In this document: positions 12,121 through 24,939 of the stretch, piece after piece | Numbering within the stretch: the first letter of the stretch is position 1 | Layout of the letters: the number at the start of each line of letters is the position of its first letter | DNA from: Dactylellina haptotyla | Taxonomy: Eukaryota > Ascomycota > Orbiliomycetes > Orbiliales > Orbiliaceae | Direction of reading: 5' to 3' | NCBI GenBank assembly: GCA_031310005.1 | Contig: CM062386.1 | Coordinates: 2,480,001 to 2,544,000, forward strand | Length of the DNA stretch: 64,000 nt | Made by a program: the position numbers and the translations under genes | The notes under the pieces: generated by a model | Told to the model about the DNA's origin: nothing | Seen by the model: only the letters and a program-made list of their open reading frames with translations | Databases searched by the model: none

Positions 12121-13301
12121 TGCTCCTTGGCTTGCGATAATGATAAGGTGGAATAAATCTATGCAGCCTGTATTTGCAATGTTTCTATCCTATGTCGGTC
12201 TCGTTTCCCCAACCAAGCTATGCCCCCCGATGAAAAGAAAACACAAGATGTGAAACCGCGTAGAAATAATACCAAGCGAGAAACCACGGAGATGCAAAGG
12301 CTCTTGGAGGTGATGGAAAGTCGCTCGCAAATAAATTCTGAAACGGGTTGTGCCGCGAAATTTCCGTTGTAAGGCGGTGCTTCAGTCGTATTTTGTTATT
12401 CCTGGGGCCGGTTGCCAGCAAGGTCGGGGTTTTTCTAAGTCCACGGGGCTCCTTACAAAAAAGGCTTCGACGTTCGACGGTAATTGTAAGGGTGCCAGAT
12501 GATGGTGCTTGACGCGAGGGAAATTAATAAGCCGTAAGCCAGTTGAAACAGGTTCCAGTGCGCAAACAGATGCGTCTAGGAAGCCGGTGAAAATATGGTC
12601 TTGAGAGGTGAACCGACGAACGTCGAGATATCGTGTCGGGAAATTTGTGTGCCCACTGTTAGGTTGGCTATTTTAGATTCACTGGCTGGGTTCGAGAAGC
12701 TTCCATATGGGTATACGTACAAAATCTAGGGCCACCTAAAAATTTTGTTATAGAAACTTAAGCGATACCACCAAGACTCCCACTATTCCAAAACCAGCAA
12801 CACGGTATAATCATATTCAACAAAAACTTATAGTTTATATCGGGACTCAAGCATATGCATAGATATATACAATCAACAAGAAAAAGAATGGCCAACCCAA
12901 AACGAAGAACCCGAGCGAAACGAAGGAAACAATACCCCCAATGCACGCAATTTTCTCTCTCCTTTTACCACTACCATCCGTTAAGAACGCCCAAAATTAT
13001 GTATAAAACACAATAAAAAATAAAAATAAAAATTTTTTGAATGAAGACATTATTGCAGAAACCATAGAGAACAAAAATATAGAAAAAGGAAGTTAACGCC
13101 CATTAGATGCAAGTATCCGATGTCTCGATGAAGATATGTTCAGAGAAAGAGGAAATATTAAACCGAGAAGCAAAAACAATAAACCAAACCCGAGATGTCG
13201 CTGTGGTGCTATCCACCCTATGCTAGGTAAAAGAGGAGGAAGTAGTTAAGATAAAAAGAATAAAAATAAACGCCTCTACTACAGTCCACCTACAATTCTG
13301 A
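12121..13301. other. Intergenic region: DnaJ promoter and 3' end of the Rua1_C gene
   Basis: About 1.2 kb with no supportable gene. The half near 12,121 is promoter for the minus-strand co-chaperone. The A-rich half (about 12,960-13,290) looks like the 3' UTR and terminator of the minus-strand regulator ending at 13,302. Confidence 0.5.
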
Positions 13302-15102
13302 TCAGATGCTATCACTGGACCTTGCTGTTCCAGGGCGAGAATCTCGAATTCGACGTTTTGGGGTTCCTTTGATTTTGGGCGCTTGATGGACGTGACACTT
13401 GTAGGCGTGCCTGAACCATGTCGTTCCTTTCTTCTTGTTGCTTACAAGACTGATCCATTCATGGCAGGAGTGGCAGAGGCCTTCCCAGACATCAGGATTG
13501 CCATCGACACGGCGGACCTCCTGCGGCTCCATGAATGATTGCCCAGTAGCCGCGCTGATACCATGAGTAAAAGATTTGTCATACCAGAACGCGGAATTCT
13601 TAAGAACAAGCCATCTCCCTGGCTTGCAGATACCGCACCATCCCTCTCGTTTATTACCGTGGTTTCGAACCCATTTAGGGGTGTATAGATCTCCCTCAAA
13701 ACGAAGCTCTTGTTCATGTGGTTTCATATCTGGGTCTTCTGGATTCATGTCCTCCTCTGGAGGGTCTAGCTGTTCCTCGGATAAAGCAGCGTAAAGGTCT
13801 GGAGGGTCGCTTATTTCCCCGTAGTGATAATGTGGGTTAACATTAGACTGTAGCATTCTCAAATGAGGGTGGTGTCCTGTAGGAAAGGAATGATCGATCT
13901 GGGATTCGAGGAGTGGCTGAGTGGGAAGGATTGCGGATGAGCGATGAGGATGGAAAATAGTATGGCCATATTGAGAATAGATGAGTCCCTCAGAATCACA
14001 ATGGGCATCAGAGCACTCGTGCAAGGGATGCAATATCCCCGTGTCCGATATATTGTGTACTACGTTTCCAAGTTCCAAAGTAGATGCAATGGAAGGAACA
14101 TGATTTCCAAACCCGCCAAACGGACTACTACTCGGCAAGTTCATGCCAGTAGACCAACGCTTGTTTCGCCCCTCCATGGAATACGGTGTGAGTCTAGAGT
14201 TTTGCCGAGGTGATGGCGAAGCTTTTCCTCTGCTTGGGACCCTGACAAGGTCCCCAATATTACGGGGTGACGGAAGTGGTGATGGATTACCAGTTGATGC
14301 GCAGGAAACCGAGGTTGTTGCAATGTGGCTGCCAAACTGGTCATTGTATGAAAGACCCGAAGCTCCAGAGTTATCTTGGGAGGATAGAAGAGTGTCATAT
14401 GGTATCATGTCTGCTGAAATGGATGTTGAAGCATCAGAGAGCCGCCTTGACATCGTGGTTGCCAAGCTTTGGTTGTCACAGTCCGTAACAGGTTGTGGAT
14501 ACGAGAATTTTGGATGGAGATAAACACTCTGCGATTCCAAGTCTTCGCTCGATGAGAAATCTGTATTCAGCGGCTCTGGGTCAACACCCCGAACGATTAT
14601 GCCGTCTTGAGAAACAGGCCAAAAGCCAACTGAATGAGACTGTTAACACTATTGAATGAATTGAATACACTGGGGTTGTCCAACCAGACAGAATACCTCA
14701 CAAACAAGAAATGACTTACCATCATAGGATTGAACCGATTGTTGAGTTATGGAAGCCGCACCAGACCAAATTTGGTTTGTGCTATTAAATGCTGGCTCGG
14801 TGTTAATATCAAGAATAGAATGTTTTGTAGAGCCGATGTGGGTGGGATGTTGGCCTTGGGCGCCTGGTTGCCATTGGTGAGCTTCACCCATCCGTTGACC
14901 AATTTCAAAATAGGATTTACTAGGGAGACCACGGAGTGTTGCATTCGCATCGAAGGGGCTATTGGAGGACGTTCTGTCGTAGATGCTATTTGAAGACGAA
15001 GTACAATCACTGTTGGCAATTTTTAAGGATCTTAATGTTAGCTGGTGTCTTTCCACTCGTTATTGCGAATTGTTAATCTTACGAGAACGCAGCTTCATCC
15101 AT
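13302..15102 (-). CDS. Putative transcription regulator with Rua1 C-terminal (DUF4451) domain
   Basis: Three exons on the minus strand: 15083-15102, 14720-15030 and 13302-14629, about 552 residues. The N-terminal ~420 residues are Ser/Pro/His-rich and disordered-looking. The C-terminal domain (about 422-525) carries paired cysteines WCGIC (442/445) and CHSC (496/499), then H518, C522 and H525, a likely zinc-binding arrangement, around a PGRW...AFWYDKS core. I recognise this as the domain of Ustilago Rua1 and S. pombe Meu26-type proteins. Rua1 activates a secondary-metabolite cluster, but the targets here are unknown. The first intron is only 52 bases, with a CTAAC branch 11 bases before its AG; it links a 7-codon exon (MDEAAFS) to the body, so the exact N-terminus is the least certain part. 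Three kilobases of gene-free DNA lie upstream. Confidence 0.82.
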
Positions 15103-18100
15103 GTCGAAGGGTGAGTACATAATTCGTTTAATGCGAGGCCAGTCGAAGTTGAGGGTAAAATATATATAATTTCTGTTCAGAAACGGATGACCGCGTCGGA
15201 TTCAGAATTCAGAGCGAAGCAGATAGGGAAGCGGTCTTTAGGTATTTATAGTGATAGAATAAAGAACAATGTCGTAAAGATACCAGAACCCGCAGGTAAG
15301 GATGTAGTATAGTCGGAGCTGGGCGTAGATGGTAATGTCGAATGTCGAACAGGCATGTAGTATACAGACGTCGCTAGGAAATAATAAGAAGAGAAGGAAT
15401 AATAATAGCAGCAGTAATGATAGTAATATAAATAAAAAAACCAAAAAAATATAAAAAACACAATAACAATGAGGCACCTAGTGATCGGAGGAGTTAAGAG
15501 AGAGAGAGAGGTACGGAACGAATAGGTCAAATAGAAATCGAAACCAATTTTCAAGATGGCTAAGATAATGGTACGGCTAAGGAGAGAATGGGTAGCAAAA
15601 GGATCGACTTTGTGAATGAAGCCTGTTGTACCACGAATAAGTAAATAGTTGACAATGATAAAGATAAAAAAAAAAAATAAGAAGAATAAAGAAGAACGTC
15701 GAGTAGAAAAGTGAAGGTTAATGAATCGAATTGAACGGGTAGAAAAGCAGACGGGATTCTATATATATAAAAATAAAGTTATGAGAACCAGATGAATTAA
15801 ATAAAAACTTCCACCCCCCCCAAAAAAAAGAGATCTCGCGACCAGCGCCAACGAAACGACCCCCTTGTCGCAGGCTACTGGAAAAGGTGGTACCAATCTG
15901 CATGGTTGAAAGAAGAAAAGAGGAATGGAGGAAAAAGAAACGCAAGGAAATCAAACTTGGCTAGTGCTAAACGACAGGTACAGACGGGGCACACGCAGAG
16001 GAGAGAGGAAGGAGAAACACCAAAAGTAAAAATCGAAAATGAGGTTGTGGTTGGTCTAAACCCAGGATGGCGAGAGGAGGGAGGTCTCGCGCAGCAGGCA
16101 GAAAACGTTTCCTTCTTTTTCGTTTGAGCTGCAAGGGCCGTTTAGCAGGGTTGGTGTCCGTCGATCGGACGGTGCAAGTGAGGACATACAAACACACTGA
16201 ACTGACGGAGCTGCTATTTTTATCCGTTCCGTTCGCGAGACCAACCAGCCTAGCCGACCACGCTGTTTCATCGTGCCCGAACGAGCGAAGTCCACACCTC
16301 CCCCAGTCCTCTCCCCCAGCCAGGCAAGCCCAACCAGCTGCAAGAGCCATCGGCGGGCCCCATCAAAGCCGGCGGGTGGGTGGCCGGCAAGGATAGCGCC
16401 CACGCGATGATGATGGGATGGGATGTGATAGCTCTGGATATGGACGTGGATATGGAGCTGGACACGGAGACGGATAACACACCAACCCTTTGCGTTCTCC
16501 CCATTCGGACACCCTGCATACATTACTCATGTATGTCATGTTCTCCGTCTGTACTGGACCTGTCATGTATTGCATCCCAGACCCATCATCGCTGAGTCCT
16601 TTTTTAGGAAACTATGGGAATCTGTCAACCTCAAACGCAAGCGGTCTCGCGCTCCCGCTAAATTGTTGATCGACGGCTCCCCTCGACCGCGAGATAAGGT
16701 GCTTTGGGCTGTGGCAGGCCTGGCGAGCCGGTCAAGACATGCCATTCATGCATCTATCGGCTCTACGACAATACATCATGTCGCATCGATTGTAATCTCT
16801 TTCACCCATCGTCATTACATTCATAGCTTCCCTTCTCGGTTCACAACCCAGGTGAGAATGGCGTTGTTCTCGTTAAGCGTTTGCTTTTCGTGCAATAACA
16901 CACGATCGCTACCGGAAATTTAGGTGTTTCCTCTCGCTCTTTCAATTAATTACCTGAAATCGACACGAGCCTTCTTTCATGCATTCCCAGCCAAGATAAC
17001 GTCGACCGAACGAGTCGATGATTCTCAGATTGCTCAAGCCGGTGGTGAACATCCATATTAGGAAACCTTCGAGATTCTTTCTTCGCACCATCATCCCAGA
17101 CCCGATCCTAAAATTAACTGAAATTAAACCCAAGGATACTTACTCACGCGCTTGCTACCCAACAGCGCAAGCGACTCTAGACGCCGCGTGCTTACAGGGC
17201 CTGGGCTTTTTTGAGATTAGTTACGTCTTGGTCCCTGGCTGATAATTATAGATGTAACACTTGTTGCGGCGCCAACTGCAGACCCCCTGTGAATTTCCAA
17301 TATTGGCTGTTCAGTCGCACCATCTAACCATATTAGGATTAGCCTTCCATCACTCTTCCCTCTTCTCATTCGCCAGTGAAATTCCTTCCCCAAAGATCAG
17401 AGAAACCAACCTTTTAAGAGGGGGAACGAAACTCAATCCTTCCATACATACTTACTTGTTTTCTTGATATTTCCTGAAATGTTAACACATTAACACTTTT
17501 TCGTCAGATTCTCCTGGTGCTGACAGCTTCGAAATAATCCCTGCCGTCATCCCATTTAAGAATATTTAGGTAGATACATCCCTCAAACGGTCGTACCATT
17601 ATAGGATTTCTCCCACGAGATACCAAATTTCTAGATGATCACTTACCCACAGGTTTCATCAACACCATGTCAACACCATGTCAACACCTCCCAAATTTGG
17701 AAGTCCATATGCAGTGTTCCTCCTGAACAATATAACGGCACACCTCTTATTATCATTAATTTTCCTCAGGTGCTTCAATGCATTCTAGCACTAATTTCAA
17801 CCTTCTTTAGCCTTCGTTTACGTACGCTTGCGTTATAAATGTAGGTCGATGAAGGCCCCAAATCGTCAGATATGCACCTATAAGGCAGCTACGACCTGCC
17901 AGAACACATGAAATGATATATTGTTGTATATGGAATAAAAAAGAAAAGGAAGAAGAGATTTCAAAAGTTGAAAATTTTATGAAAAGTATTATATCAACAA
18001 AAAAAGGAATGAAGGAAGATGAAAGTCTAGTAAATGTAATGGCTAATTTATCCCCAACCCAGGTCATTTCCTCCTACGATCCATCTTTTGGCTACGATGT

Positions 18101-18216
18101 AATTGTTTTTTATATCAAGATGTAGATGTGGGGAAATAGTAATATCGGGCCAGTCAGCGGACTATTTCTAATAGCTGTCCATTTTCTTCATTCCTTCACA
18201 CTGACATTCTAATGGT
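15103..18216. other. 3.1-kb gene-free region upstream of the Rua1_C gene
   Basis: I see no protein or tRNA gene. Frames here overlap one another on both strands and lack family features. The part near 15,100-16,000 is A/G-rich with short runs (for example a GA run at about 15,500-15,510 and poly-A at about 15,667-15,678). The middle (16,000-16,800) has ordinary GC. A tandem of the word 'caacaccatgt' lies at about 17,660-17,680. The region probably holds the regulator's promoter and leader plus the 3' UTR of sip3. Confidence 0.5.
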
Positions 18217-21200
18217 CTAAAATAGTATTATTTCGCAGCTGCGACAGTAAGAATCGATAGAAGCAGATCTATTTCCTTGCCCTTGCTCACTAAAAAACGT
18301 TGTGTTCTTAAGTGCTTTTTTAGCCTGCTGACATCTCAACCTTTCCCTCCACACCCACGCCTCCCACTCACTCAACAGAACATTTCTTTCAAGTCTGTTG
18401 ATTAAGGACAATGTCACAAGGATGTCATTTCGATACATTCCAAGCTTTCTTCTTGTGAGTTCGAGTCTCCGCGGGAAGGGCCGGTACTGGTTGTTGTTTG
18501 CCTGTCCCTCCGGCCTAACCTGGTCGTCTGCTAGTGCATGAACGTCGAGGAATTTTTGGAAACTGTTAATTGAAATTTCAGCAAAGAGCTCTGTCGGAAC
18601 TAGAATTTCATGAAGGATCTTCATTTTACCATTGCCCATTGATTGCATTAAAGCGTGGCATTTCAAAATTCGTGGCCAATTCGATTTCCTGTAATGTAAT
18701 CGATCGTTTCATCGTGCTAACAGGTGCGACCCCAACGCTCTCGATGTAGGATAAAGCTGTCTTATCGTGCCAAATTTCTTTCACTATCCCGACCGAAACA
18801 AACATGTTCAAGACAATAGATATGCCTAATATGATCAACAAGATCAGATTAAGCTGGAATACCCGTAGGACCTCACCTATGGCTAACATGAAGCCTTGAA
18901 AGACCGCTCTTGCGCATTGAGAAATTAGCGTTTTTGAATCGTTAATCAAAAACCCAGAGTATGTAACTTCCGGCATCATCGATTCAGGCGGTGCAAATTC
19001 AAGCCTCTGGGAGATGTTGTCATCGCCGAGCTCATTTGAAAATGATACCTGGCCGTATTGGCTAGTGATCTTGAACAATTTTGAACCAGCTCCAACCTTG
19101 TTGACTTCATTTGCTATTATTGCAGCCAAATCTTGTGCGTCATCTCGCAGGATCTGCGATGCGTGTCTGCCAATAGCATCTATCAAGGGTGTGAGCCCTA
19201 GTATACGATATTTAGAAGTACAAGGGGCCATAGAGCGTACCTCTCCAGAACATCGGTTCTTTGAGCCACCTGACTCGAAGCCAGAGAGATATACTAGCCG
19301 TATTTTTCGAAACATGAGCAATGGCGATGGTTGTTTCCAGCATGAGCGAACTGGAGCTAGGTACCATCCAGGGTGTTTTTCGGTCTTGTACCATATAGTA
19401 GCGGTTGTCTTCTAGGGCTTGGACCACTTGGGAATCATGTGTGCTGATGGGCGCCCCTGCGAAGAGAGAATTAGCCAAGGCCAGCATAATGAACAGCGAT
19501 AATACCATTGGATTTGTACCGTGTATATTGGTGTAATGGAAAGTCCGCCGACCGATACATTGTTCGGATTTCACCCATTTACTACAGTGGGTATCTAACC
19601 AGATGCGAAGATTTAAGTATGCAACGAGGGTCTTTTGTAACCAGTATGGGAAGGAACAATACCAGAAGAGCGCCGTTTTGAGTACAGGTCGGAGAAGACC
19701 TTCGACCTGTCGCCAAAAACGAGACAGAATAAAGACTTCGCAGACAAGGAATAAGTCTCATAAAAGAATTGGGTGGTGCCCGCAGGTGGGACAATAGTGA
19801 CTGGTTTTGTGGTTGTGGTTTGATTTCGGCCATCCAAAGCTTCGATACCAGTAGCTTTCTCCACAAGACGCCTAAGTTACCAGGATTAGTTTCCTTTTGA
19901 CACTTCTAAAACCCTCAATCCGTCTTGCAGTACTACTTACCGCATAGACCGGTTTCCATGCAACGATGGACTTGGTTTGGGCACCTTCTCCTCAACACCC
20001 TCGCCAATACTTATTTCTTCCCAGCTCTCGCTAGTAGGGCTTTGCTGGGGTTCGTTCTCCATTCGAGTTAATTCGTCTACTGCATCATACAAAGGCGTGG
20101 ATGTTTCAAGCCCAGCAAGAGTTACCAGGTATCTTAGTCGCCTTTGAAGCAACCATATCGGCTCTAAAAATGTTGTAACCACAATATCTTCATCCGAGAG
20201 TGATCCAAGCTCTTCAACTTCTTTTAGACGAAGGTGAAGCTCGTCACTGATTTTCCCGGGAACGACTCGCACATCAGTTATATACTGAAGGCGAATCTTA
20301 TTTACGAGTACCAGTCCCAGGTAGTGTGAGTAAAAGTACATTGCATAAGGTGTTACAAAAGCGCGTCCTGGGAACTCTTGAGCGTCGTTAGGTTTCCATG
20401 TAGCACGGAAAACAAGCAATAATATCTCTTCTCGAGGAACCTCGGAAAATAGTATTCGAAATTGTGCGTCATGCTGGCGAAGCTCATCGGGATAGTTTTT
20501 CGGGTAGTAGTCAGGTTTATTAAACCCTTGTAGATGTAGAGACGCAGCCGTCTGAGTTTCGAGGTCTAGCGATATAGCTTTTCTATGATTAGGTGTTAGG
20601 GGTGCGTTATCAATTGAAGAGTGGCCAGGTGAAACTAAGGCAGGTCTTTCTTGAGCAAAACTAGTTTCTGATGGCCGTGAAATATTGTCGTCCTGTCGCC
20701 CAGCAAGGCCCCAATTCTAAAAAAAAAACCTTAGTCTCGTGTAGGGTCAAATTTTGGGAATATTGGATCCCTAATATCAAGACAGTACTCACAGACGTGC
20801 CCCATGAATTGGCCATCAGTCCTCCAGGGAGTATAACAGAACGATCGGACGTGGCAGATACGGCAACAGCTTGTTTTGAAAGGCTTGTCGACATTGGCAG
20901 GCTCACGAGCGCTTTGGGGGCCAAGGAGGACGATAACCCTGTTTCTGATAAATGTGTACTTTTAGGTTGATTCGAACTGATGGGATGAATAGAGCCGGGT
21001 AACAGAGCCGGGGTAGCCGGGGGCACAGTGTTAAGAGGCAGTGCTCCGTGACTCGCAGATATAAGAGCTTGTATACCCCCGCCTGGAAGTGATTTTCGAT
21101 CGTTACCGGATGTTTGTCCTAGGTTCGCACCAGCATTCTTACGAGAGGGTAAATCCAATATTTGTCCGAGTCTTGAGCTCTGAGTGTTTGCCGGTAGATC

Positions 21201-22985
21201 GTCGCCGCCGAGAGCAGCGCGCTTCCCCATGTCAATGCTAATACGGGAACCAGCTTCAACGTTCGATATTCCGAGACTGGTCGATTTATCTGCATCTTCT
21301 AATCTCAAAGTTTGCGAGGAGGCAAATTCGGCATTAGGTGGCGATATAGCAAAAGCGGACATATTAGTTACAGTTGACGATGAAAATAAAACAGCAGCCC
21401 TTTTCGCAGCTTCGAATACGTTCAACCATAGTGTTAAATCTTGTTGTGTTTCCGCCTGTAGTAGAATGCTGGTACTGAATTTTGGGGAAGACGGGTTAAT
21501 TTGTTTGTTCGCATAACTTTGGTGATAACTGATTTTTGGACCTTACTCTTTTGTTTTGATTTCGAAGCAGAATCTGCGGTCTTCCTGGAATGCGGGTTTG
21601 ATATTGCAGAGCAGAAGACCGATCTAGGTAGTTCCTGAAGCTTAGTGGGTGTGCATGAAGACCTTTCCTAGATAAATATCATACTTTTTCGGTTTCTTCC
21701 ACACCGCTACCTTTGGAGCCTTGCCCTTGAAGTACGAGCGATCCGAAAATGCCATCTTTTACGAAGCACCATCGTCTTATCCATGTACTTCGGGTACCTT
21801 GTTTGCCTGTGGATGATCGGATAAATAACCAGCCTTGTTTTTCAATTATTTCTCCATCCTTTGGACCGGGGCCTGCGGCCTCTTTCCCTCTAGTAGTCAA
21901 AAATGGAACGGTGCTACTAGAGTAATCGTCAAGCTCTCGTGAAGGTTTGCTCACGACCCTTGCTTGCTCCTCCATATCCCTTCGAGCCATAGCGAGCTCT
22001 TGTTTGAAGATTTTGGCAGAGTTTTCCATCGTGTCACTCCAGCACCGGATTCGATCCATCTTAGATTCATAGCGATCCACGCTTAGAGCAAATCCTCTCC
22101 TGTATCTCACTTGCTCTCTCCAGAGGTCAGTTGTTACTCGCGTAACGACCCGATCAAGACCAGCACGCAATTCGGGAGCTTTCACACAAAAGTCAAAAGA
22201 TGAGCGGATGTATGTTTTTCGACTTTCGTGCAACTGGAAGGCATCTTCTCGAAGTGCAGATGCTTCCTTGCCTTTAGACTGCCCGGCATATCTTTGAAGG
22301 AGCATGTCGTAACGTTGTTGAGAGGACTCGAAAGCACGTCGGCATTCTTTGAACTGGCGTACATCGTTTCGTAGGAACTCGGTGAGTGGGTCTATCATTT
22401 GTGGTTGCATTCGTTTCGAGTAAGCAATTGCAATGCTCCAAAAATCCCTCCCAGCTTCTGCAAAAAGTTCTACTGCAAGTAGGGAATAATCATGATCAAG
22501 AATCGATTCGGAGACGAGAGTTGGCACTGATTGCGAGAAGCTCGTGGAAAGAGTCTCTTCAAGGCCTAAGAGAACGTTAGATACGAATCACTAGCCCCAG
22601 CCCGGATATATCGCTCCATGTTGAAGACATTACCTCCAATATCTTGGCAGACCTTAAGCATGCTACGGACATATCCTTCAAGCCACTTCTCAACCGCGTC
22701 GACCTGTTCGCAAAAATGTACGGCATTTGCGCGAAAGGTAGGAGAATCCAAAGCGGATTCCTTGAGATTGACAGGGCTAAAATTATGAATCAAAGATAGT
22801 GACTTCAGTCAGCAAATCCTAGGCCGTTCTGATACACTGGGAATGATGTCAAGTCTCCAATACGCTATTGCGTATTTAAAAAAAAAAAAAGGCCAGGGTA
22901 AGGCGATGCTGAAATAAGAGGAGGATGACTGGTCGTATTGGGAGGAAAGGAGGAGCACTTACATTAAAGACAGCGGAATCGCCAT
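18217..22985 (-). CDS. sip3: Sip3/Ysp1 (Lam3/Lam1)-type membrane-contact-site protein: BAR, PH, GRAM, VASt, TM
   Basis: Eleven exons read on the minus strand: 22963-22985, 22634-22776, 21685-22565, 21547-21623, 20793-21474, 19941-20716, 19663-19871, 19520-19594, 19241-19456, 18630-19197 and 18217-18562, about 1,331 residues. Order of domains: BAR-like helices (about 1-260, starting with VNLKESALDSPTFRA), PH (about 290-400, EKQGWLFIRSS to TLWLNVFEAAKRA), a Ser-rich linker, GRAM (about 683-800), VASt (about 890-1065, with YYMVQDRKTPW) and a membrane segment at about 1140-1162. Known for the LAM family: ER-anchored proteins at plasma-membrane contacts that carry sterol in the VASt fold; Sip3 and Ysp1 are the BAR-PH branch. 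Introns were placed so each domain stays in frame; the 43-base intron 19198-19240 is unusually short. The donor near 19,519 has an alternative 13 bases downstream in the direction of transcription. Confidence 0.9.
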
Positions 22986-23461
22986 GTCGGCTCTCCTAGA
23001 TGGGTTTTTTTAATTCTGGTAGGATACTGTCAGGAATGGGGAACCTGAGGGACGTGAAGGTTAGAGAGCGCTGGTATAATCATGAGCGGTGAGCTGAGGT
23101 AGGCGTCAGGTAACCCTGATCATAAAGTTATCAAACTTTTGAGATATATGTATGACATATTGTGAACAGCATCCCGTTCCCGAGCTGGCGTTGATCCTAG
23201 CCGAACGGCTCAGCCTCAGCTCAGGCAAGAGGCTCCCGTGCACGCGACCCGCCCACAGAGTCAGCTGGGGGCCACCCAATCCGATGCACGCAGGGGCAGG
23301 TGCAAGGGCCTGAACACTTGTATGCGCGCATACAGACACTCATACCTGACTCCATCAACGGTTTCAACACACAAGTCGAGCTTAAGCACGTATAAATATC
23401 TGCTATCATTTGTCTAGCAGGTCTCAAACCTCTTCTTCGTCGCCAGGAAGCCGCTCCAACC
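22986..23461. promoter_or_regulatory. Divergent promoter shared by sip3 (-) and vam7 (+)
   Basis: Only 476 bases separate the two start codons. The region is GC-ordinary and has no gene. Both flanking proteins act at membranes, but co-regulation is an inference from spacing only. Confidence 0.45.
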
Positions 23462-24618
23462 ATGAACGGTCCGCAGATTTCGATACCTTCCTATAGCACC
23501 GAGGCGCTCCCGAAGCCTCATACTATCTACAATGTCAGCATCCGACAACCCCTGCGATCTTCTTCTCTCAAGAAAAGGTACTCGGACTTCGATCAGCTCC
23601 ATAAGGCTCTTATTTCTTCTACGGGCGTCCCTCCTCCGGTCGCACTACCACCCAAGACCTATTTCAAGTCGACTGTATCGGATAGCGACTTCGCTGATCA
23701 GCGGCGGAAAAACCTCGAGGATTACCTCCATGCAATACAAAGCGACCAGGACCCAAGGTGGCGAGATTCACCGCCGTGGCGTCAATTTTTGAACCTGCCT
23801 TCGTCGACTTCCAACTACGAATCCTCCAACACTAGTATTGCCTCCCACCTTAGTTCCACTGGCGGCTACTCTTTAGCAGATCCAGTGCTATGGCTGGACG
23901 CGCATCGGGAAATGAAAGGTTTTCTTCAAGATACTAGATCGGAAATATCGAGAAGGGATCAATCATTATCGGTATCGGACCAGCATGACGCCTCCGCCGC
24001 CGCTAAAAAAGCTCTCGTGAAAGTTTCAGGCTTAATAGACAACCTGAATAAAGGCTTGGCTTCTCTCACGAAGCTTCCGGGAAATGGCGGTCTTGGTGAT
24101 GGCGAAATCAGACGTCGCAAGGATCTATTATCCTCCGGAATGAAAGAGCGGGATGCTCTCGATGCCTTGGCCAATAGTGCTTTGACCAGAAAGTCACAAG
24201 GCAACAGCAGGAATTCTCCGGATATAATTGTTACCAGTGAAGCTTTGAATGCAGCAGCTGGAAATATTCGTGGCAGGTCTGCAGGGAGAATTTTAGGTGC
24301 GCCAGCTCCTGAGACAGATCGTACCAGGCAGCTTGACAATGCCGGCGTTTTACAATTACAACAGCAAATTATGAAGTCGCAAGATGAAGACCTGGAAACG
24401 CTGCTCAAAACTATTGGCCGTCAGAAACATATGGGTATCGAAATCGGACAAGAACTCGATGACCAAAACGAACTCTTAAATTCCTTAGGAGTTGATGTCG
24501 ACAGGTACTGCCCTCCTCCTCCCGCCACACATTGCCAACTCTGCTAACCCATTATTATCAATCTAGGGTCGATGACAAATTACGGGTCGTCAAAAAGCGT
24601 CTCAAAAACATCAACTAA
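23462..24618 (+). CDS. vam7: Vam7-like Qc-SNARE with PX domain
   Basis: Two exons, 23462-24504 and 24567-24618, about 364 residues; the intron starts GTACTG and ends CTAG. A PX domain covers about residues 6-112, with the phosphoinositide-binding KKRYSDF motif (Arg39, Tyr40) and a downstream PPKTY loop. After a linker, a C-terminal SNARE helix runs from about residue 300 to the end (heptads in IMKSQDEDLETLLKTIGRQK and IGQELDDQNELLNSLGV), with no membrane anchor. Known role: a soluble vacuolar Qc-SNARE that is targeted by PI3P binding and works with HOPS in homotypic vacuole fusion. The last exon adds 17 residues ending VVKKRLKNIN. Length is near the yeast protein (316). Confidence 0.93.
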
Positions 24619-24939
24619 ACATCATCCATCTTCTTTCTGTGTTGCTGGAATCTTCCTCTTCTACTTTTTTTGCAAACACCCAACGATGGATAAGGATGGC
24701 GTTTGTGGGTTCTCAAGGATACGAACATTGATAAATATATTAGCTTAGCGTGGAATTCACGGTTTCTTTCTTTAGGACATTTTTATTGGAAAGCTGTCAA
24801 GGTACCTCAGCCGTGGTTCTAGTAAGGACGAGTTTCTTGGATTATAAATTGATAAAAGCGTTGGGAATACAAATGGCGGCATTGCTATAGTTGACCCATC
24901 TCGAATTTTTAAACCCCAGACATAAGGGGGAAAAGTAAT
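24619..24939. other. Convergent intergenic region between vam7 and the ING gene
   Basis: 321 bases that carry the two 3' UTRs. No gene or distinct element seen. Confidence 0.5.

Noticed and set aside
12660-12710. A tRNA-like GGTTCGA word.
   Set aside because: No acceptor stem or D/anticodon arm can be formed around it.
15906-16923. Several overlapping frames of 70-155 residues on both strands.
   Set aside because: They overlap one another in conflicting frames, lack recognisable motifs and have no splice partners that extend them.
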